A stretch of DNA of 64,000 bases from an uncultured Ruminococcus sp. (lineage in GTDB: Bacteria > Bacillota > Clostridia > Oscillospirales > Acutalibacteraceae): positions 24,041-88,040 of the forward strand of contig CADACB010000004.1 of assembly GCA_902786345.1 (NCBI GenBank), given 5' to 3'. The notes below the pieces were generated by a model that was not told the origin of the DNA, searched no databases, and saw nothing but the letters and a program-made list of their open reading frames with translations. Position 1 is the stretch's first letter; each line of letters begins with the position of its first letter. Positions 55,101-62,093 of the stretch are shown here, in pieces. The position numbers and the translations under genes are program-made.

Positions 55101-55302
55101 GAGTGCCGGTAAAGATAATTCTCAGAATCTTGCGGCTTCTACAAACGGTTATGACGGTAAACGCCTTGTAATAACATCCCCTGACCCACAGAATATATAT
55201 CTGCGAATTATTCTCCGAAGAAATACAGAATCTACAACATGGGGTGTTCAATACATAAGCAATACCAGCAAAAATGGAATGATTAAGAATTTCATTGGTT
55301 GA
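46159..55302 (+). CDS. Giant secreted protein with GLUG-like beta-helix repeats
   Basis: The 3,047-residue product has a signal peptide cleaved near V-S-A-E (residue 44). Residues 150-300 hold a first GLUG-like region (PFTGEFDGQGFEIRDLKI, then FGFFG), and 430-560 a second entry domain (FLISTPAQLIYF, then GGSFTG). From about 660 to 1770 there are more than twenty units built as G-G-I-I-G ... N-[YF]-G-[ND]-I-x-[VI], expected to stack as rungs of a right-handed beta-helix. Residues 1800-3047 are a non-repetitive Ser/Thr/Asn-rich beta region with no family I recognise. There is no LPxTG signal or C-terminal membrane helix, so it is either released or held by another protein. GGAGG precedes the ATG. 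Two small exported proteins follow in the same operon. Confidence 0.85.
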   Translation: MKKQRTVSNKVLSVIVVLALVINTLPSALFSMLHDIFSGMTVSAEGYMTPSVHGTAPRYEGEDSLYKGDNAISPLPKTVTYKSGQSAPKHYSVSEFNKRSDGTRNSGLGFDVSEANTKIGRSGDNDEYKLMICDAADLDYYSQLTNSSISEEAEFYLKANVVLGNNIEWPLTGYTFNPIGNDSMPFTGEFDGQGFEIRDLKINDQNTTDTFGFFGATSNSAKIHDFGMYHPTLTTEHVGAEGAAIVSRNNGLIDNVYVIVDEFPSANNSSAGRICLDSLTKTVAGLVAVNSGTIKNSYFAGTLDFSKFDNITDLNVLNDKKFGVICAINTGTVENCYYDSQVFGQRSYNANISMLAAGNTTNYKVTGLTNYQIKCINSTENPTSMTGTRFKRIPAKVRGTKDNDDVYTGKSSNEEDYCYPRLYGFTGIGTENAPFLISTPAQLIYFPVSAEAMSQQNSYKTYFALANDIDMDEVAPYAYKPAERFRIITNNSAGEMINADKDYGWYTEMFGGSFTGTASGNNGFKFERIELGNDYKGNKLRSSYIIHNLTINDTYNNTDNMNLPRVNEDYRIVGFITRTSNKGGYRPIIKDIQFVGGNVYASDNGRTYTAAYVSAVSAVNTYIDLNNVHSSVDVLLGNVKTYIARVGGILAHGYYTKVFDCTNSGTISGGVRDLTIGNMEQNFRVGGLFGNAGAIQSLEGLSASAIAQGTSGFAGTVTHCANYGTVSGPFILSDSSDGNAMKPSSTIKDSPIIISGISTAMLASYSNSDTLPANDTKGDSEMVYTDETRSKDVANFGTITDIPVELNDDGTVKLYDITDANYDKKPNAPIIDSNKKSTVNASPKVTTHIMGISLDMNANTYNCGDIYVVNNSATFAYGIGSCITNAYNRNEGGTTGKLYNYNNYNKGNIYMYNGAAGASGIGLCSVYQSKNEGNINLYGGKIYTQLGTGVSKGVATKSYSNATTQTGLFQGVAALSYGCYNSGNIYLAPTQVVSFDGSGYVVYATGIGIIQALDNNYAELSSINKGNITFDCKTNKFTPIVENYSADYANVSLQGGATGKNVKNYGIITYTANDEDHSDSIFLRISGCGGVNGTRAYDISGSVNYADIFVDTKKTVKALNLIGCSGANLVKSDKIANFGDIYVNGIFDSGVSITACVSAAYNSEFSYCLNLGNVTLDKNARTNENLRVNAYNIVNYTNNVYYKYDWSYCMNGWNSSRAYPAEFVNNLSDDIKSVINNGLDPSKKYGEINVSGVAKYLNVEPYYIHYRPAVDKTGSSNELSLDSRIKHSINYGDINISEFFLSYSPSSQSTFISGLSSHGIMTDSANYGNINVNNLVSKNVIQRITGAASGERNVNYGNIDIHDCVFFRELLSNGSYDGSTVNIGGVCDTQAGNNLENRGNITVKDLYKATVYGTEYRSSSYGTSSKMEADSTEPRDGYSLYIGGISGTGTATHAFWNNYEWNNCINYGNISVDNTCMGVYCGGIINAQTSDIGSDILINHCINYGNMSMNNTSTRSFWVGGIIGHTSAEHRLFIKNSMNFGDISVRNPNSYILHQSNYNAPGLRAGGIIGGVDSGQGYKGYMTDCANYGNISYKNEGDNTGYSGTVSEGSSRAIILGGIIGSQNNVNYPSRVMNYGDITIGSEPNLNCYIGGIYGYAALATNQSLKQNTAGMINYGNIISEGFKTTGTLRYIGGIIGDFHALNTEDTTGGFRYAINYGKLDIKDVPTGENSDYYIRYFHKVGSLIGYMTLQGANYRAYSVNLHGFADLGEIDLHGNTVYKKRLIGQLDGGINVNNISGDKTLYCLNAENNNVDSSCDYVTRINTNYCNVTMDTSDKNGNTIGFFSEDFLFRSQMEDEENPFVYKTIDELSPYLAGYMKSRFGNDVPGAYVMSEGPRSSDINWPDSYIAGFRAGATSSSAYTDTGLISGSDKPLPTTGMKGIYKNYLESNSLHRTVKTDIEYFARQVKENEKSDLAEIFDMTLITPKYYFNTQTEQYEQFRSIRADVKSEYSDETENLIFTDIDISFPIEYLDNTKFKTTENGSEVTDATAVDVLLKEYLVSASEKATIKIYKGAQLANDTPADDNYPSTGIFDIASLQSALASSSDWSSSYTVGDILGAVSNDWSINLTNAKTSGNVRYNKLLGVITSESGNVRNVVTIHVMFNEVVPSAKLASVTIVTSRNTSTRTTNLVNNGIVTEEGKPSKSDDGLNDVTYYYLSDGNSTSGHNIVYYKSSFDSRIVIDTENLSTNNKIYVEGFRQDRVPKVESEAFNSNRDYNNWTNMNWNDDKTGSVVNWRDPVTKEYVLTESTADINSQGVAEITIGTVSEGSEMYYGGLYRFDLYYGIDSAGTKRKHFGSLFMWKEYSPENSIATSGSSKNNLDNVVLNATGDGVNYTSSGYAYKNASSTMKYGFNSVVFPILKTGVNYAQPSAKSYTVGEDSSKTGSQSTGITTTNASTTFKVSTDSIGVIDDGKDITLNNRIKSVTLYQDSNGSEYPVIYHGTFDVLSESVANKRLMNYDLIYCGSTNDTTGTMTNVSMGALASIVPSSYKLTAQSVQNGNASTVTLDSEYSGTQSVAVKWTSSNVNLYSKSENPNASDTHYQNDGFSTDTLRVFYKASNESSYTALSEQQIEEYFSVSVNDENVWTFTIKKDAPRGSFKMVPYFVYTNNLGMYSDNITFNVTPSSSDDGYYHWNIAYSPFIIENPQNSKSYLEAFNIDNSTGIPIIEEDSRNSVPASLSRVVYVSDDSADGDIVYDGYRAYETGDTRIDKFVITASISSSEAGSQLGFAVPYRAKLYKWNRDDISPIESNGSILDTNWNELSHITDSSVDNYEMKYSVPVNYGGVPVNGQYTTYYKVVSEDGLYSTVYTLNVVPEKRNKIVSLEVGTEAEVGELTETLRASLGQSYTQSGEVYQEILDNYGPVTATIKELGNSGVEYYQTKWLDGTTQNSTGHFSTYNLKTRIYDVSVDLPVGYDYDVVLLSAGKDNSQNLAASTNGYDGKRLVITSPDPQNIYLRIILRRNTESTTWGVQYISNTSKNGMIKNFIG
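48130..51480 (+). repeat. Coding repeats: N-x-G-[ND]-I units of the giant protein
   Basis: This part encodes the repeat block. Visible units include ANYGTVSG, YNKGNIYM, KNEGNINL, YNSGNIYL, INYGDINI, ANYGNINV, VNYGNIDI, ENRGNITV, INYGNISV, MNFGDISV, MNYGDITI and INYGKLDI. Units vary in length (about 35-80 codons) and are diverged at the DNA level, so recent slippage is unlikely. Confidence 0.8.
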
Positions 55303-55339
55303 CAGCAATAAAGATACGTTAATTTTAGGAGGTTATTTT

Positions 55340-56017
55340 ATGAAAAAGCTTTTAATTCATAAAAATAAATACTTTGTGTTTTTATGCTGTTACCTTTTGG
55401 TCATTTCAATGATTGGGATAAGTTTGACATATTCCAAATATACCACAGGAGACAGCGGATTGGATCAGGCACAGACCGCTAAGTATGACCTTACAATATA
55501 TAGTGCTGATCCTTCTGATAAGCCGCAGAATATCATTGTAAGCATTAAGGCAACGTCAAAAATGTCAGAGCCGAAATCCCTTTATGATCAAACGTATTCT
55601 ATTGATGAGATAGTAGTACATAATGCAAGTGAGTGTGATGTGAGGCTCACGAATATGAGCTTCACATCCGACCCCGATAATAAACCATATTATTCAAAGC
55701 TTATTTGTGGAGAAGAGGTTACCGATGATAATATAAAAACGAAAATACCGGAATATCTGGAAGGATCTGCTGCTGCTGGAATAGGAGAAGGCAATATAGG
55801 CGGTGCTACAGTTGCTCAGATCAATGCAGCGGTTGACGACCTCAATGAAAAATTTGAAAAGGTTATAAAGCTCGGTGGAACAGAAAGAATATATATTGTT
55901 ACATGGGTAGAACATGACAATGTGTATAATGCTTCAAACTTTAATGATTCTGTTAGGGATATTGGTGTTGAACCTGAGAAATTTGTTCTTAATGTTCATT
56001 CTGAACAGGTAGATTGA
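55340..56017 (+). CDS. Small exported protein with S-K-Y motif, giant-protein operon
   Basis: The 225-residue product has a basic start, one hydrophobic segment (about residues 11-31), and right after it T-Y-S-K-Y. The remaining 190 residues are beta-rich (AKYDLTIYSADPSD, IIVSIKATSK, YSIDEIVVHNASECDVRLTNMSF, IYIVTWVEHDN), resembling in pattern the small secreted matrix proteins processed by SipW-type signal peptidases (TasA/camelysin), though no formal match is possible by eye. The ATG at 55340 has AGGAGG 7 nt upstream and lies 37 nt after the giant gene. Unknown function; likely an accessory of the giant protein. Confidence 0.7.
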   Translation: MKKLLIHKNKYFVFLCCYLLVISMIGISLTYSKYTTGDSGLDQAQTAKYDLTIYSADPSDKPQNIIVSIKATSKMSEPKSLYDQTYSIDEIVVHNASECDVRLTNMSFTSDPDNKPYYSKLICGEEVTDDNIKTKIPEYLEGSAAAGIGEGNIGGATVAQINAAVDDLNEKFEKVIKLGGTERIYIVTWVEHDNVYNASNFNDSVRDIGVEPEKFVLNVHSEQVD

Positions 56018-56032
56018 TGAGGAGGGATGAGC

Positions 56033-56683
56033 ATGCTGAAAAAACTAAATGCCAAAAAAATATGGATAATATCCTTGGGGTTTATATGTGTTGCAGCTTT
56101 GATTCTTTCCGTATCAATGACAAGATCTAAGTATGTATCTATTGAACATGAGACAGGTAAAATTCAGCTTGAGGAATTTGAGATCCAGCCAATACTATAC
56201 AGTAATGCAAGTGGTCAGAAAACAGTAGTTGCACCTCAAAGCCAGGGTAACTACAAGTATTATGAATTACCGGCAAGTGAATTTGAAAATCTGTCATTGG
56301 ATATTGTTTATTACGGCAGAGCGATAACCAATACAAGGTTCAAGTTTGATGTTATGTGGTACAAGAAAAACGGATCAAACTATGATTTGATTTTCCACAG
56401 CTATCCTGATTATACTTACAATGATAGTCTTATTTATGACAATTTCGAGAAAGACGGTTGGTATTATTTTAAAGAAAATACTACTGCTTCTGATATGCTG
56501 GATGGAACGAAAACATATAACGTATTCACTGATATTCAGTCAGGAAATAATGTCCACGATCCTGTAAATCCAACTACGGATATACCAGATACGATAAGAA
56601 TTTACATAACGACTGATTCTGTTCAGTATAACAGGTCACTTGAATTATGGGGAATGACAGAGTTCCCATGGGAAACAACATAA
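56033..56683 (+). CDS. Second small exported protein with S-K-Y motif
   Basis: The 216-residue product shares the plan of its upstream neighbour: a basic start, a hydrophobic segment at about 11-32, then T-R-S-K-Y-V-S. The exported part is Tyr/Asn-rich and beta-like (LSLDIVYYGRAITNTRFKFDVMWYKKNG, RIYITTDSVQYNRSLELWGM). The ATG at 56033 is preferred over one two codons earlier because GGAGGG is then 6 nt upstream. It follows the first small gene after 15 nt and ends 9 nt before a strong terminator stem. The two are probably distant paralogues. Confidence 0.7.
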   Translation: MLKKLNAKKIWIISLGFICVAALILSVSMTRSKYVSIEHETGKIQLEEFEIQPILYSNASGQKTVVAPQSQGNYKYYELPASEFENLSLDIVYYGRAITNTRFKFDVMWYKKNGSNYDLIFHSYPDYTYNDSLIYDNFEKDGWYYFKENTTASDMLDGTKTYNVFTDIQSGNNVHDPVNPTTDIPDTIRIYITTDSVQYNRSLELWGMTEFPWETT

Positions 56684-56692
56684 AGTAATATT

Positions 56693-56735
56693 AAAAGGAT
56701 CTCATTCCGGAAGTGCGGAATGAGATCCTTTTTTT
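56693..56735. terminator. Rho-independent terminator of the giant-protein operon
   Basis: A 13-bp GC-containing stem (GGATCTCATTCCG / CGGAATGAGATCC, 6-nt loop) is extended by AAAA/TTTT and followed by three more T. It can also act on the minus strand. Confidence 0.92.
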
Positions 56736-56744
56736 GAAAGAAAT

Positions 56745-56769
56745 ATCCCTCGGCTTTTAACCGAGGGAT
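56745..56769 (-). terminator. Terminator hairpin of the phosphoglucomutase gene
   Basis: A 9-bp stem (ATCCCTCGG / CCGAGGGAT, 7-nt loop) lies 13 nt past the stop codon on the minus strand, followed by ATTTCTTTC. Confidence 0.65.
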
Positions 56770-56781
56770 AAATGTTAATGT

Positions 56782-58500
56782 TTATATACCTAAGATGGAG
56801 GTCATAGATCTAAACATATCATCTGCAATTGCAGATGCATCCTGCTGAGATTTTCCTACTGCTGTTACATATACCTTGATTTTTGGCTCAGTGCCCGAAG
56901 GTCTGACAATAACAGCTCCGCCGTCCTCAAGTGAATAGGAGAGAACGTTTGATTTCGGAAGCGTTATTTCAGAGGTTTCTCCTGTTACAGTATCCTTTGA
57001 ATAGGAATTAAGATAATCTGCATAAGCTGTAACTTTGAAAGCTGATATTTTGGCAGGATGTGCATTTCTCAAATTCGTCATTATATCACTCATCTTCTGC
57101 ATTCCCGCAGAGCCTTCAAACTCATAGCTTTCAGTTCTGTTAAGGTAATAACCAAATTCATCATATATGGAAGTCATAACTTCATCCAGACTTTTGCCTT
57201 GCTGACGATAGTAAGCAGCCATTTCACATATAAGCATTGATGCAACAACAGCATCTTTATCTCTGACATATGTTCCCGCAAGATAACCATAGCTTTCTTC
57301 AAAGCCGAAAATGTATCTTTTTTCTTCATTCTTACGTTCAAGAAGAAGTATCTGCTCACCAATATACTTAAAGCCTGTGAGTACGTTTTTAAGCTCGCAA
57401 CCGTATTTTTCACAGATTTTCTCAACAAGTTTGCTTGTAACAATAGTTTTTACAGCAACAGGATTTTCCGGAAGAGTTCCGTTTTCCTTTCTACACGAGA
57501 GGATATAGTTCATAAGCATAATGCCTGTTTCATTACCGCTCATAAGACGGTAGCCACCGTTTACCTTAACTGCAATGCCTACACGGTCACTGTCAGGATC
57601 AGTTGCGAGTAGCAGATCAGCATCAACCTTTTTGCTAAGCTCAAGTCCTAAAGCAAGGGCTTCTTTGATCTCAGGATTCGGATACGGACAGGTAGTAAAG
57701 TTACCATCAGGCATTTCCTGTTCAGGAACTACTACAACATCATCTATACCAATGCGGTCAAGAATTTTCCTGACAAGCTTATTACCTGCACCATTCAGTG
57801 GAGTAAATACTACCTTCAGACCTGAGCCCTTGCAGGCATCGGAATTAATACTTTGCTCCCTTACATTCTCAAGATATGATTCATATACGCTGTTGTTTAT
57901 CCACTCAATAAGACCGTTCTTTATACCCTCATCAAAGTCAATAAGCTTAATGTCACCATTAAAGTAATTGACCTTTTGTATTTCATCATATACAGCATCA
58001 GCATTAACATCAGTCATCTGACAACCGTCATTTCCGTAGCACTTATATCCGTTATATTTTGCAGGGTTATGACTTGCAGTAACCATAATTCCGGCACTTG
58101 TTTTAAGTTCTCTGACTGCAAATGAAACAACAGGCGTAGGCTGAAGCTCCTTAGAAACATATGCTTTGACACCGTTAGCCGCAAGCACTCTGGCAGCCTC
58201 TTTTGCAAACAAATCAGCCTTTATACGTGAATCATAGGAAATTGCCACTGACGGATTGTCATATTTTTTATTAAGAAAATTAGCTAATCCCTGTGTAGCT
58301 TTGCGGACGGTATAAACATTCATCCTGTTAGTGCCTGCTCCAAGAACACCTCTCAGACCTGCTGTACCGAACTTCAATTCACGATAGAAACGCTCATAAA
58401 CCTCCTCATCATTGTTTTCAATACTGTTAAGCTCAGCAATAAGATCCTTGTCATCCTTTGCATTGTCAAGCCACAGCTTAAAAAGCTCTCTGATTTCCAT
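56782..58500 (-). CDS. Phospho-sugar mutase (phosphoglucomutase PGM2-like)
   Basis: The 572-residue enzyme belongs to the alpha-D-phosphohexomutase superfamily and likely interconverts glucose-1- and glucose-6-phosphate. Motifs: FGTAGLRGVLGAGTNRMN (substrate entry), the catalytic serine loop TASHNPAKYNGYK, the metal loop DPDSDRVG, the sugar loop GFEESYGYL, and the phosphate loop RPSGTEPKIKVY. The length and FGTAGLRG place it in the PGM2/YbbT-PgcA group. The ATG at 58500 has GGGGGAC upstream. It is a single-gene unit between its own promoter and terminator. Phosphoribomutase or mannose activity is possible. Confidence 0.92.
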   Translation of the reverse strand: MEIRELFKLWLDNAKDDKDLIAELNSIENNDEEVYERFYRELKFGTAGLRGVLGAGTNRMNVYTVRKATQGLANFLNKKYDNPSVAISYDSRIKADLFAKEAARVLAANGVKAYVSKELQPTPVVSFAVRELKTSAGIMVTASHNPAKYNGYKCYGNDGCQMTDVNADAVYDEIQKVNYFNGDIKLIDFDEGIKNGLIEWINNSVYESYLENVREQSINSDACKGSGLKVVFTPLNGAGNKLVRKILDRIGIDDVVVVPEQEMPDGNFTTCPYPNPEIKEALALGLELSKKVDADLLLATDPDSDRVGIAVKVNGGYRLMSGNETGIMLMNYILSCRKENGTLPENPVAVKTIVTSKLVEKICEKYGCELKNVLTGFKYIGEQILLLERKNEEKRYIFGFEESYGYLAGTYVRDKDAVVASMLICEMAAYYRQQGKSLDEVMTSIYDEFGYYLNRTESYEFEGSAGMQKMSDIMTNLRNAHPAKISAFKVTAYADYLNSYSKDTVTGETSEITLPKSNVLSYSLEDGGAVIVRPSGTEPKIKVYVTAVGKSQQDASAIADDMFRSMTSILGI

Positions 58501-58555
58501 TTTAAGTCCCCCTAAAAAATTACAGCAATATATCACTATAACTATTTATGATATA

Positions 58556-58584
58556 ATAATAGCATATTTTTCTTCTTGTTTCAA
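58556..58584 (-). promoter_or_regulatory. Promoter of the phosphoglucomutase gene
   Basis: On the minus strand TTGAAA (58579-58584) and TATTAT (58556-58561) are separated by 17 nt, about 55 nt before the start codon. Confidence 0.55.
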
Positions 58585-58784
58585 CAATTACTTCAATATA
58601 ATTATAAGATTTTTTAATCACTCCAAAAAAAAATAAAATCTACTTATAATTTTAACATTTTTTACAACATCACATATATGGCTGTAGTATACTCAATTTT
58701 TTTTAATCAGTATAATCGTTATGCGAATGGAAATTATAAATAGAATTTATATAAAAATATATTAAAATTGTACATATTTAATGC

Positions 58785-58813
58785 TTGTATTGATGGGAAA
58801 TATAAGTTAAAAT
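58785..58813 (+). promoter_or_regulatory. Promoter of the lipocalin-like/SBP/mutase operon
   Basis: TTGTAT (58785-58790), 17-nt spacer and TAAAAT (58808-58813), about 36 nt before the next gene. The -35 box is weak. The rest of the 350-nt gap between the divergent genes shows nothing else. Confidence 0.45.
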
Positions 58814-58848
58814 ATAATTGATAAGGAATATGTAACGGAGGAAAGTTA

Positions 58849-59793
58849 ATGTCTATTGAAACAAATATAGAAGCTGATAATATTCAGACTGATGAAGATA
58901 TACTCATAGATGCATCTGAGGATTACGATTTTTGTTCTGCATCTGTAAAGCAAAGCCGTTTTCGTGCTCCTGCAATAATAGCCTTAATTCTTCTTGTTAT
59001 TTCAGTGATTTTCTTTATTGTATGGGGTTTGTTTTTCAATAAAGCGATCAAGGGAACATGGAAATATAGTGTAACTGTCAATAATGAAAACAAAAGCACA
59101 GAATATAATTACGTGCTTAACTTTGAGGATAACGGAATATGCCGATATAATCTTGGCGGTACAACTTACACCGGCAAATATAAATCTGAATATGTAGACG
59201 GCAAGCACAAACTTAATATGGTTTTTACTATGATAGGAACAGAGATCTATAACAATAATCTTATATATGATGTATCAGGAAACATATTCACCGGAAGAAA
59301 GCTTGAACTTACAGATATTGACGGAATGATACTTCCTCCGGATAATCTCAGCAGTGAAACAAAGCAGTCTGTAGAATTAAAAAGCAAGCTTGCAGACAGT
59401 AAGGAAGAAAACGGTATAAGATATTATATACTTCCATTTGAATCAATTGACAGCATTGAGCCTGAAATTGATAAATATGATGACTTCAAAACTGATGAAA
59501 AGCTTACGGGAATATGGTATGAAGCGAATGAACGTTCAGGTTATGGATATACCTTTACGTTTAATGAAGATGGATCATATGAATTAACTTATAGTGACGT
59601 TTCATATGCAGGCTGCTACAGTGCTGAAAACGGCAAATGCGATTACAATTTAGTTTTTGTAGACGGTAAGACTGATAGCAGATCTTTCAATTATTCCTTT
59701 AGCGGTGAAAATCTCATTATAGAAATTAATGGACAGAAGAGTACACTCATTAAGACTGATAATAAATATGCATTTAAAAGTGAAATAAAGTAA
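58849..59793 (+). CDS. Membrane protein with two lipocalin-like modules
   Basis: The 314-residue product has an acidic cytoplasmic N-terminus (about 40 residues), one membrane helix at about 44-66, and two exported beta modules. The first begins IKGTWKYSV and runs FEDNGICRYNLGGTTYTGKYK; the second begins LTGIWYEA and runs FTFNEDGSYELTYSDVSYAGCYS. This G-x-W start with N-x-x-G-x-[CY]-x-Y is typical of lipocalin-like domains common in Clostridia. Ligand unknown. CGGAGG precedes the ATG; the next gene starts 19 nt downstream, indicating one operon. Confidence 0.7.
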   Translation: MSIETNIEADNIQTDEDILIDASEDYDFCSASVKQSRFRAPAIIALILLVISVIFFIVWGLFFNKAIKGTWKYSVTVNNENKSTEYNYVLNFEDNGICRYNLGGTTYTGKYKSEYVDGKHKLNMVFTMIGTEIYNNNLIYDVSGNIFTGRKLELTDIDGMILPPDNLSSETKQSVELKSKLADSKEENGIRYYILPFESIDSIEPEIDKYDDFKTDEKLTGIWYEANERSGYGYTFTFNEDGSYELTYSDVSYAGCYSAENGKCDYNLVFVDGKTDSRSFNYSFSGENLIIEINGQKSTLIKTDNKYAFKSEIK

Positions 59794-59812
59794 TAAGTCA
59801 GGAGTAAACTTT

Positions 59813-62041
59813 ATGGTTATATGCAAAAATTGTAAAAATCAATTTGATGAATATTTTGGTATATGTCCGAATTGCGGAGCACAATATATTCCCGAAGAAC
59901 AGCCAAAATCGGCTATACCGCCCATTTCGGATTGGCCTGACACTTTTGAAAAAAATACTGAGGATTATGTACCCGTTGATCAAATATCGCCCCAGTTTAA
60001 TGCTCAGCAGCCACCCGTGATAAATCAGCCTGTAGATCAGCCTTTTGATATGCAGGGTCAGACAGCCATAAAGCAGCCAAAGAAAAAATCTAAGGGTAAA
60101 CGAATAACTATTATCGCCATTTTGTGTGCATTGCTTTTAGCCGGAGGAGCAGCTGTTTCAGTGTTTTACGTTATGCCGCAAATAAAGCAGCACCAGATTG
60201 AGGAGCAGGTTTCCAATGGTGAAAAACAGTTAGAAGAAAAAAATTATACTGAGGCTGCTGAGTCATTTAAGAAGGCTATAGAACTTGACTCTTACAACTC
60301 AAGATATTATGAAAAGCTTGGAGAGTCGTATTTAGCACAAGGCGATAAATATGGAGAAGCCGAAGAAGCACTAAAAAAGGCGATTGAGCTTGATCCGGAT
60401 AATCCAACATATTACATAAAGCTTGCGGATCTGTATACACATATAGATGTGAGTGAGAAAGCTATAGAAACACTCGAGGAAGGCTTTAAAAAGACCTCTG
60501 ACTCTGCTGTTAAATCAAAGCTTGATCAACTAAAGCTTGATACACAATATAATTTGTACATAGAAAATGCGAATACTGCAAAAGCAGCCGGCAATTACAG
60601 TGAAGCAGTACAAAATTATATGGAGGCTATAAAGCTAAAGTCTGATATAGACAAGACATATATCTATGCTGCTGAAGTATATATGGCACAAAATGATGCA
60701 GACAGTGCAATTGCTGTTCTTGAGCAAGGAAGGACTGTAACAAATTCTGAAGATATAGTAAACAAGATCTCAGAGATAAATTCATCTATTGAAAACAATA
60801 ACGGTAATTCTTTTGAAGGTATTGATATTACTAGTGAAAAAAATATCAGATTTTTGAAAGAAGCAATGAAAAAAGAAGCAATTGACGGTGTAGTCAAGCT
60901 AAAAGTTTGGTGCTCATCTGATGATCGTAATATTGAGCAAGAACTGACTAGTGAATTCAAAAAAATGTTTGAGGATTCAGAACTGATAATTGATATAAAA
61001 GTCGGAGTGTCAAATGAAGATCAGGCAGTTGCAAAACTTATTGAGAATCCCGAAGATGCTGCCGATGTATTCAGTTTTACAAATGGTCAGCTCCTGAATC
61101 TTATTGACTCGAGATGTATTGCCCGTTTACCGGATTACTTCAAGGGGAATGTAACAAAGGATAATACTTCTGATTCTATTGCTGCGTTTACAGTTGATGA
61201 TTATCTGTATGCATATCCTGTCTCAAGCGATGCCGGATGCGTTATGTATTATGACAAGAGAGTATTTAAAGACAATGAAGTTGGTAATATTGACAAAATG
61301 ATTGCCATTGCCGAAAAAAATAATAAGAGTGTATTTTTTGATTTAAGCAGTCCGTGGTATAATACAGGGTTCTTTTTGACTGCCGGTTGCAGGCTCGAAT
61401 ACAAAAATAACAAACAGATTATTGAATACGCAAATACTAAAGGTCTTAATGCTGCAAAAGCGATGTGTCACATTGCAGAAAATACAGGCAAAGGCTTTAT
61501 CGGTACATCAGGTACTATGGGTATTAATGATTATGTTGTTAGTGGATTTGGAAAGGGTGAGCTTGCCGCAGCTGTGGTTGCAACAACGACAGGATCTCGC
61601 ATAAAAAAAGTTATTGGTAATGAAAATGTTGGTGCAGCTAAGCTGCCGACAGTTCTAATTGATTGTAAACAGCAGCAGCTTCATTCTTTTGGCGGATATA
61701 TGGCAAAAGGTGTTAATCTTTATTCAAGAGTACCTTTTACCGCACATCTTCTTGCTTGTTATCTTACATCTTCAAAAAACCAGGAATATTTGTATAAATC
61801 ATCAGGGGTTATTCCTACCAATAAAGAAGTACTTGATGATGATAATATAAAGAATGATCCGGCTTTGAAGGCTATACAGGATCAGACTCCATATACACAT
61901 TCGCAAGGCTCTGTGGTTGGATTAAAGTATTGGTCTTCATATGCAGGATTATTAGGTGTGGATATAGTAAGTAAATCCGGCAAGGTTTCAGACGATAGTC
62001 TGATGACAGCGTTGAAAAAAATAGATAATGATTTTAGCTGA
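59813..62041 (+). CDS. Zinc ribbon-TM-TPR-solute-binding-protein fusion
   Basis: The 742-residue product combines four parts. An N-terminal zinc ribbon (Cys4, Cys7, Cys18, Cys21: CKNC, CPNC) lies in the cytoplasm; a Pro/Gln-rich linker follows; one membrane helix spans about 96-118; tetratricopeptide-like helical repeats cover about 125-320 (AAESFKKAIELDSYNSRYYEKLG, ALKKAIELDPDNPTYYIKLADLY). The rest (about 360-742) is an extracellular solute-binding domain of the sugar-binding class (VKLKVWCSSDD, DVFSFTNGQLLNLID, YLYAYPVSSDAGCVMYYDKRVF, SGVIPTNKEVL). Such domains are normally lipoproteins with ABC permeases, but none is nearby. CAGGAGT precedes the ATG. It probably senses or holds a ligand rather than importing it; this is inference. 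Confidence 0.8.
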   Translation: MVICKNCKNQFDEYFGICPNCGAQYIPEEQPKSAIPPISDWPDTFEKNTEDYVPVDQISPQFNAQQPPVINQPVDQPFDMQGQTAIKQPKKKSKGKRITIIAILCALLLAGGAAVSVFYVMPQIKQHQIEEQVSNGEKQLEEKNYTEAAESFKKAIELDSYNSRYYEKLGESYLAQGDKYGEAEEALKKAIELDPDNPTYYIKLADLYTHIDVSEKAIETLEEGFKKTSDSAVKSKLDQLKLDTQYNLYIENANTAKAAGNYSEAVQNYMEAIKLKSDIDKTYIYAAEVYMAQNDADSAIAVLEQGRTVTNSEDIVNKISEINSSIENNNGNSFEGIDITSEKNIRFLKEAMKKEAIDGVVKLKVWCSSDDRNIEQELTSEFKKMFEDSELIIDIKVGVSNEDQAVAKLIENPEDAADVFSFTNGQLLNLIDSRCIARLPDYFKGNVTKDNTSDSIAAFTVDDYLYAYPVSSDAGCVMYYDKRVFKDNEVGNIDKMIAIAEKNNKSVFFDLSSPWYNTGFFLTAGCRLEYKNNKQIIEYANTKGLNAAKAMCHIAENTGKGFIGTSGTMGINDYVVSGFGKGELAAAVVATTTGSRIKKVIGNENVGAAKLPTVLIDCKQQQLHSFGGYMAKGVNLYSRVPFTAHLLACYLTSSKNQEYLYKSSGVIPTNKEVLDDDNIKNDPALKAIQDQTPYTHSQGSVVGLKYWSSYAGLLGVDIVSKSGKVSDDSLMTALKKIDNDFS

Positions 62042-62093
62042 TAAGCAGCCTGAAAAACGGTTGCTCCAAATAAAATAACAAAGGAGATTTATT

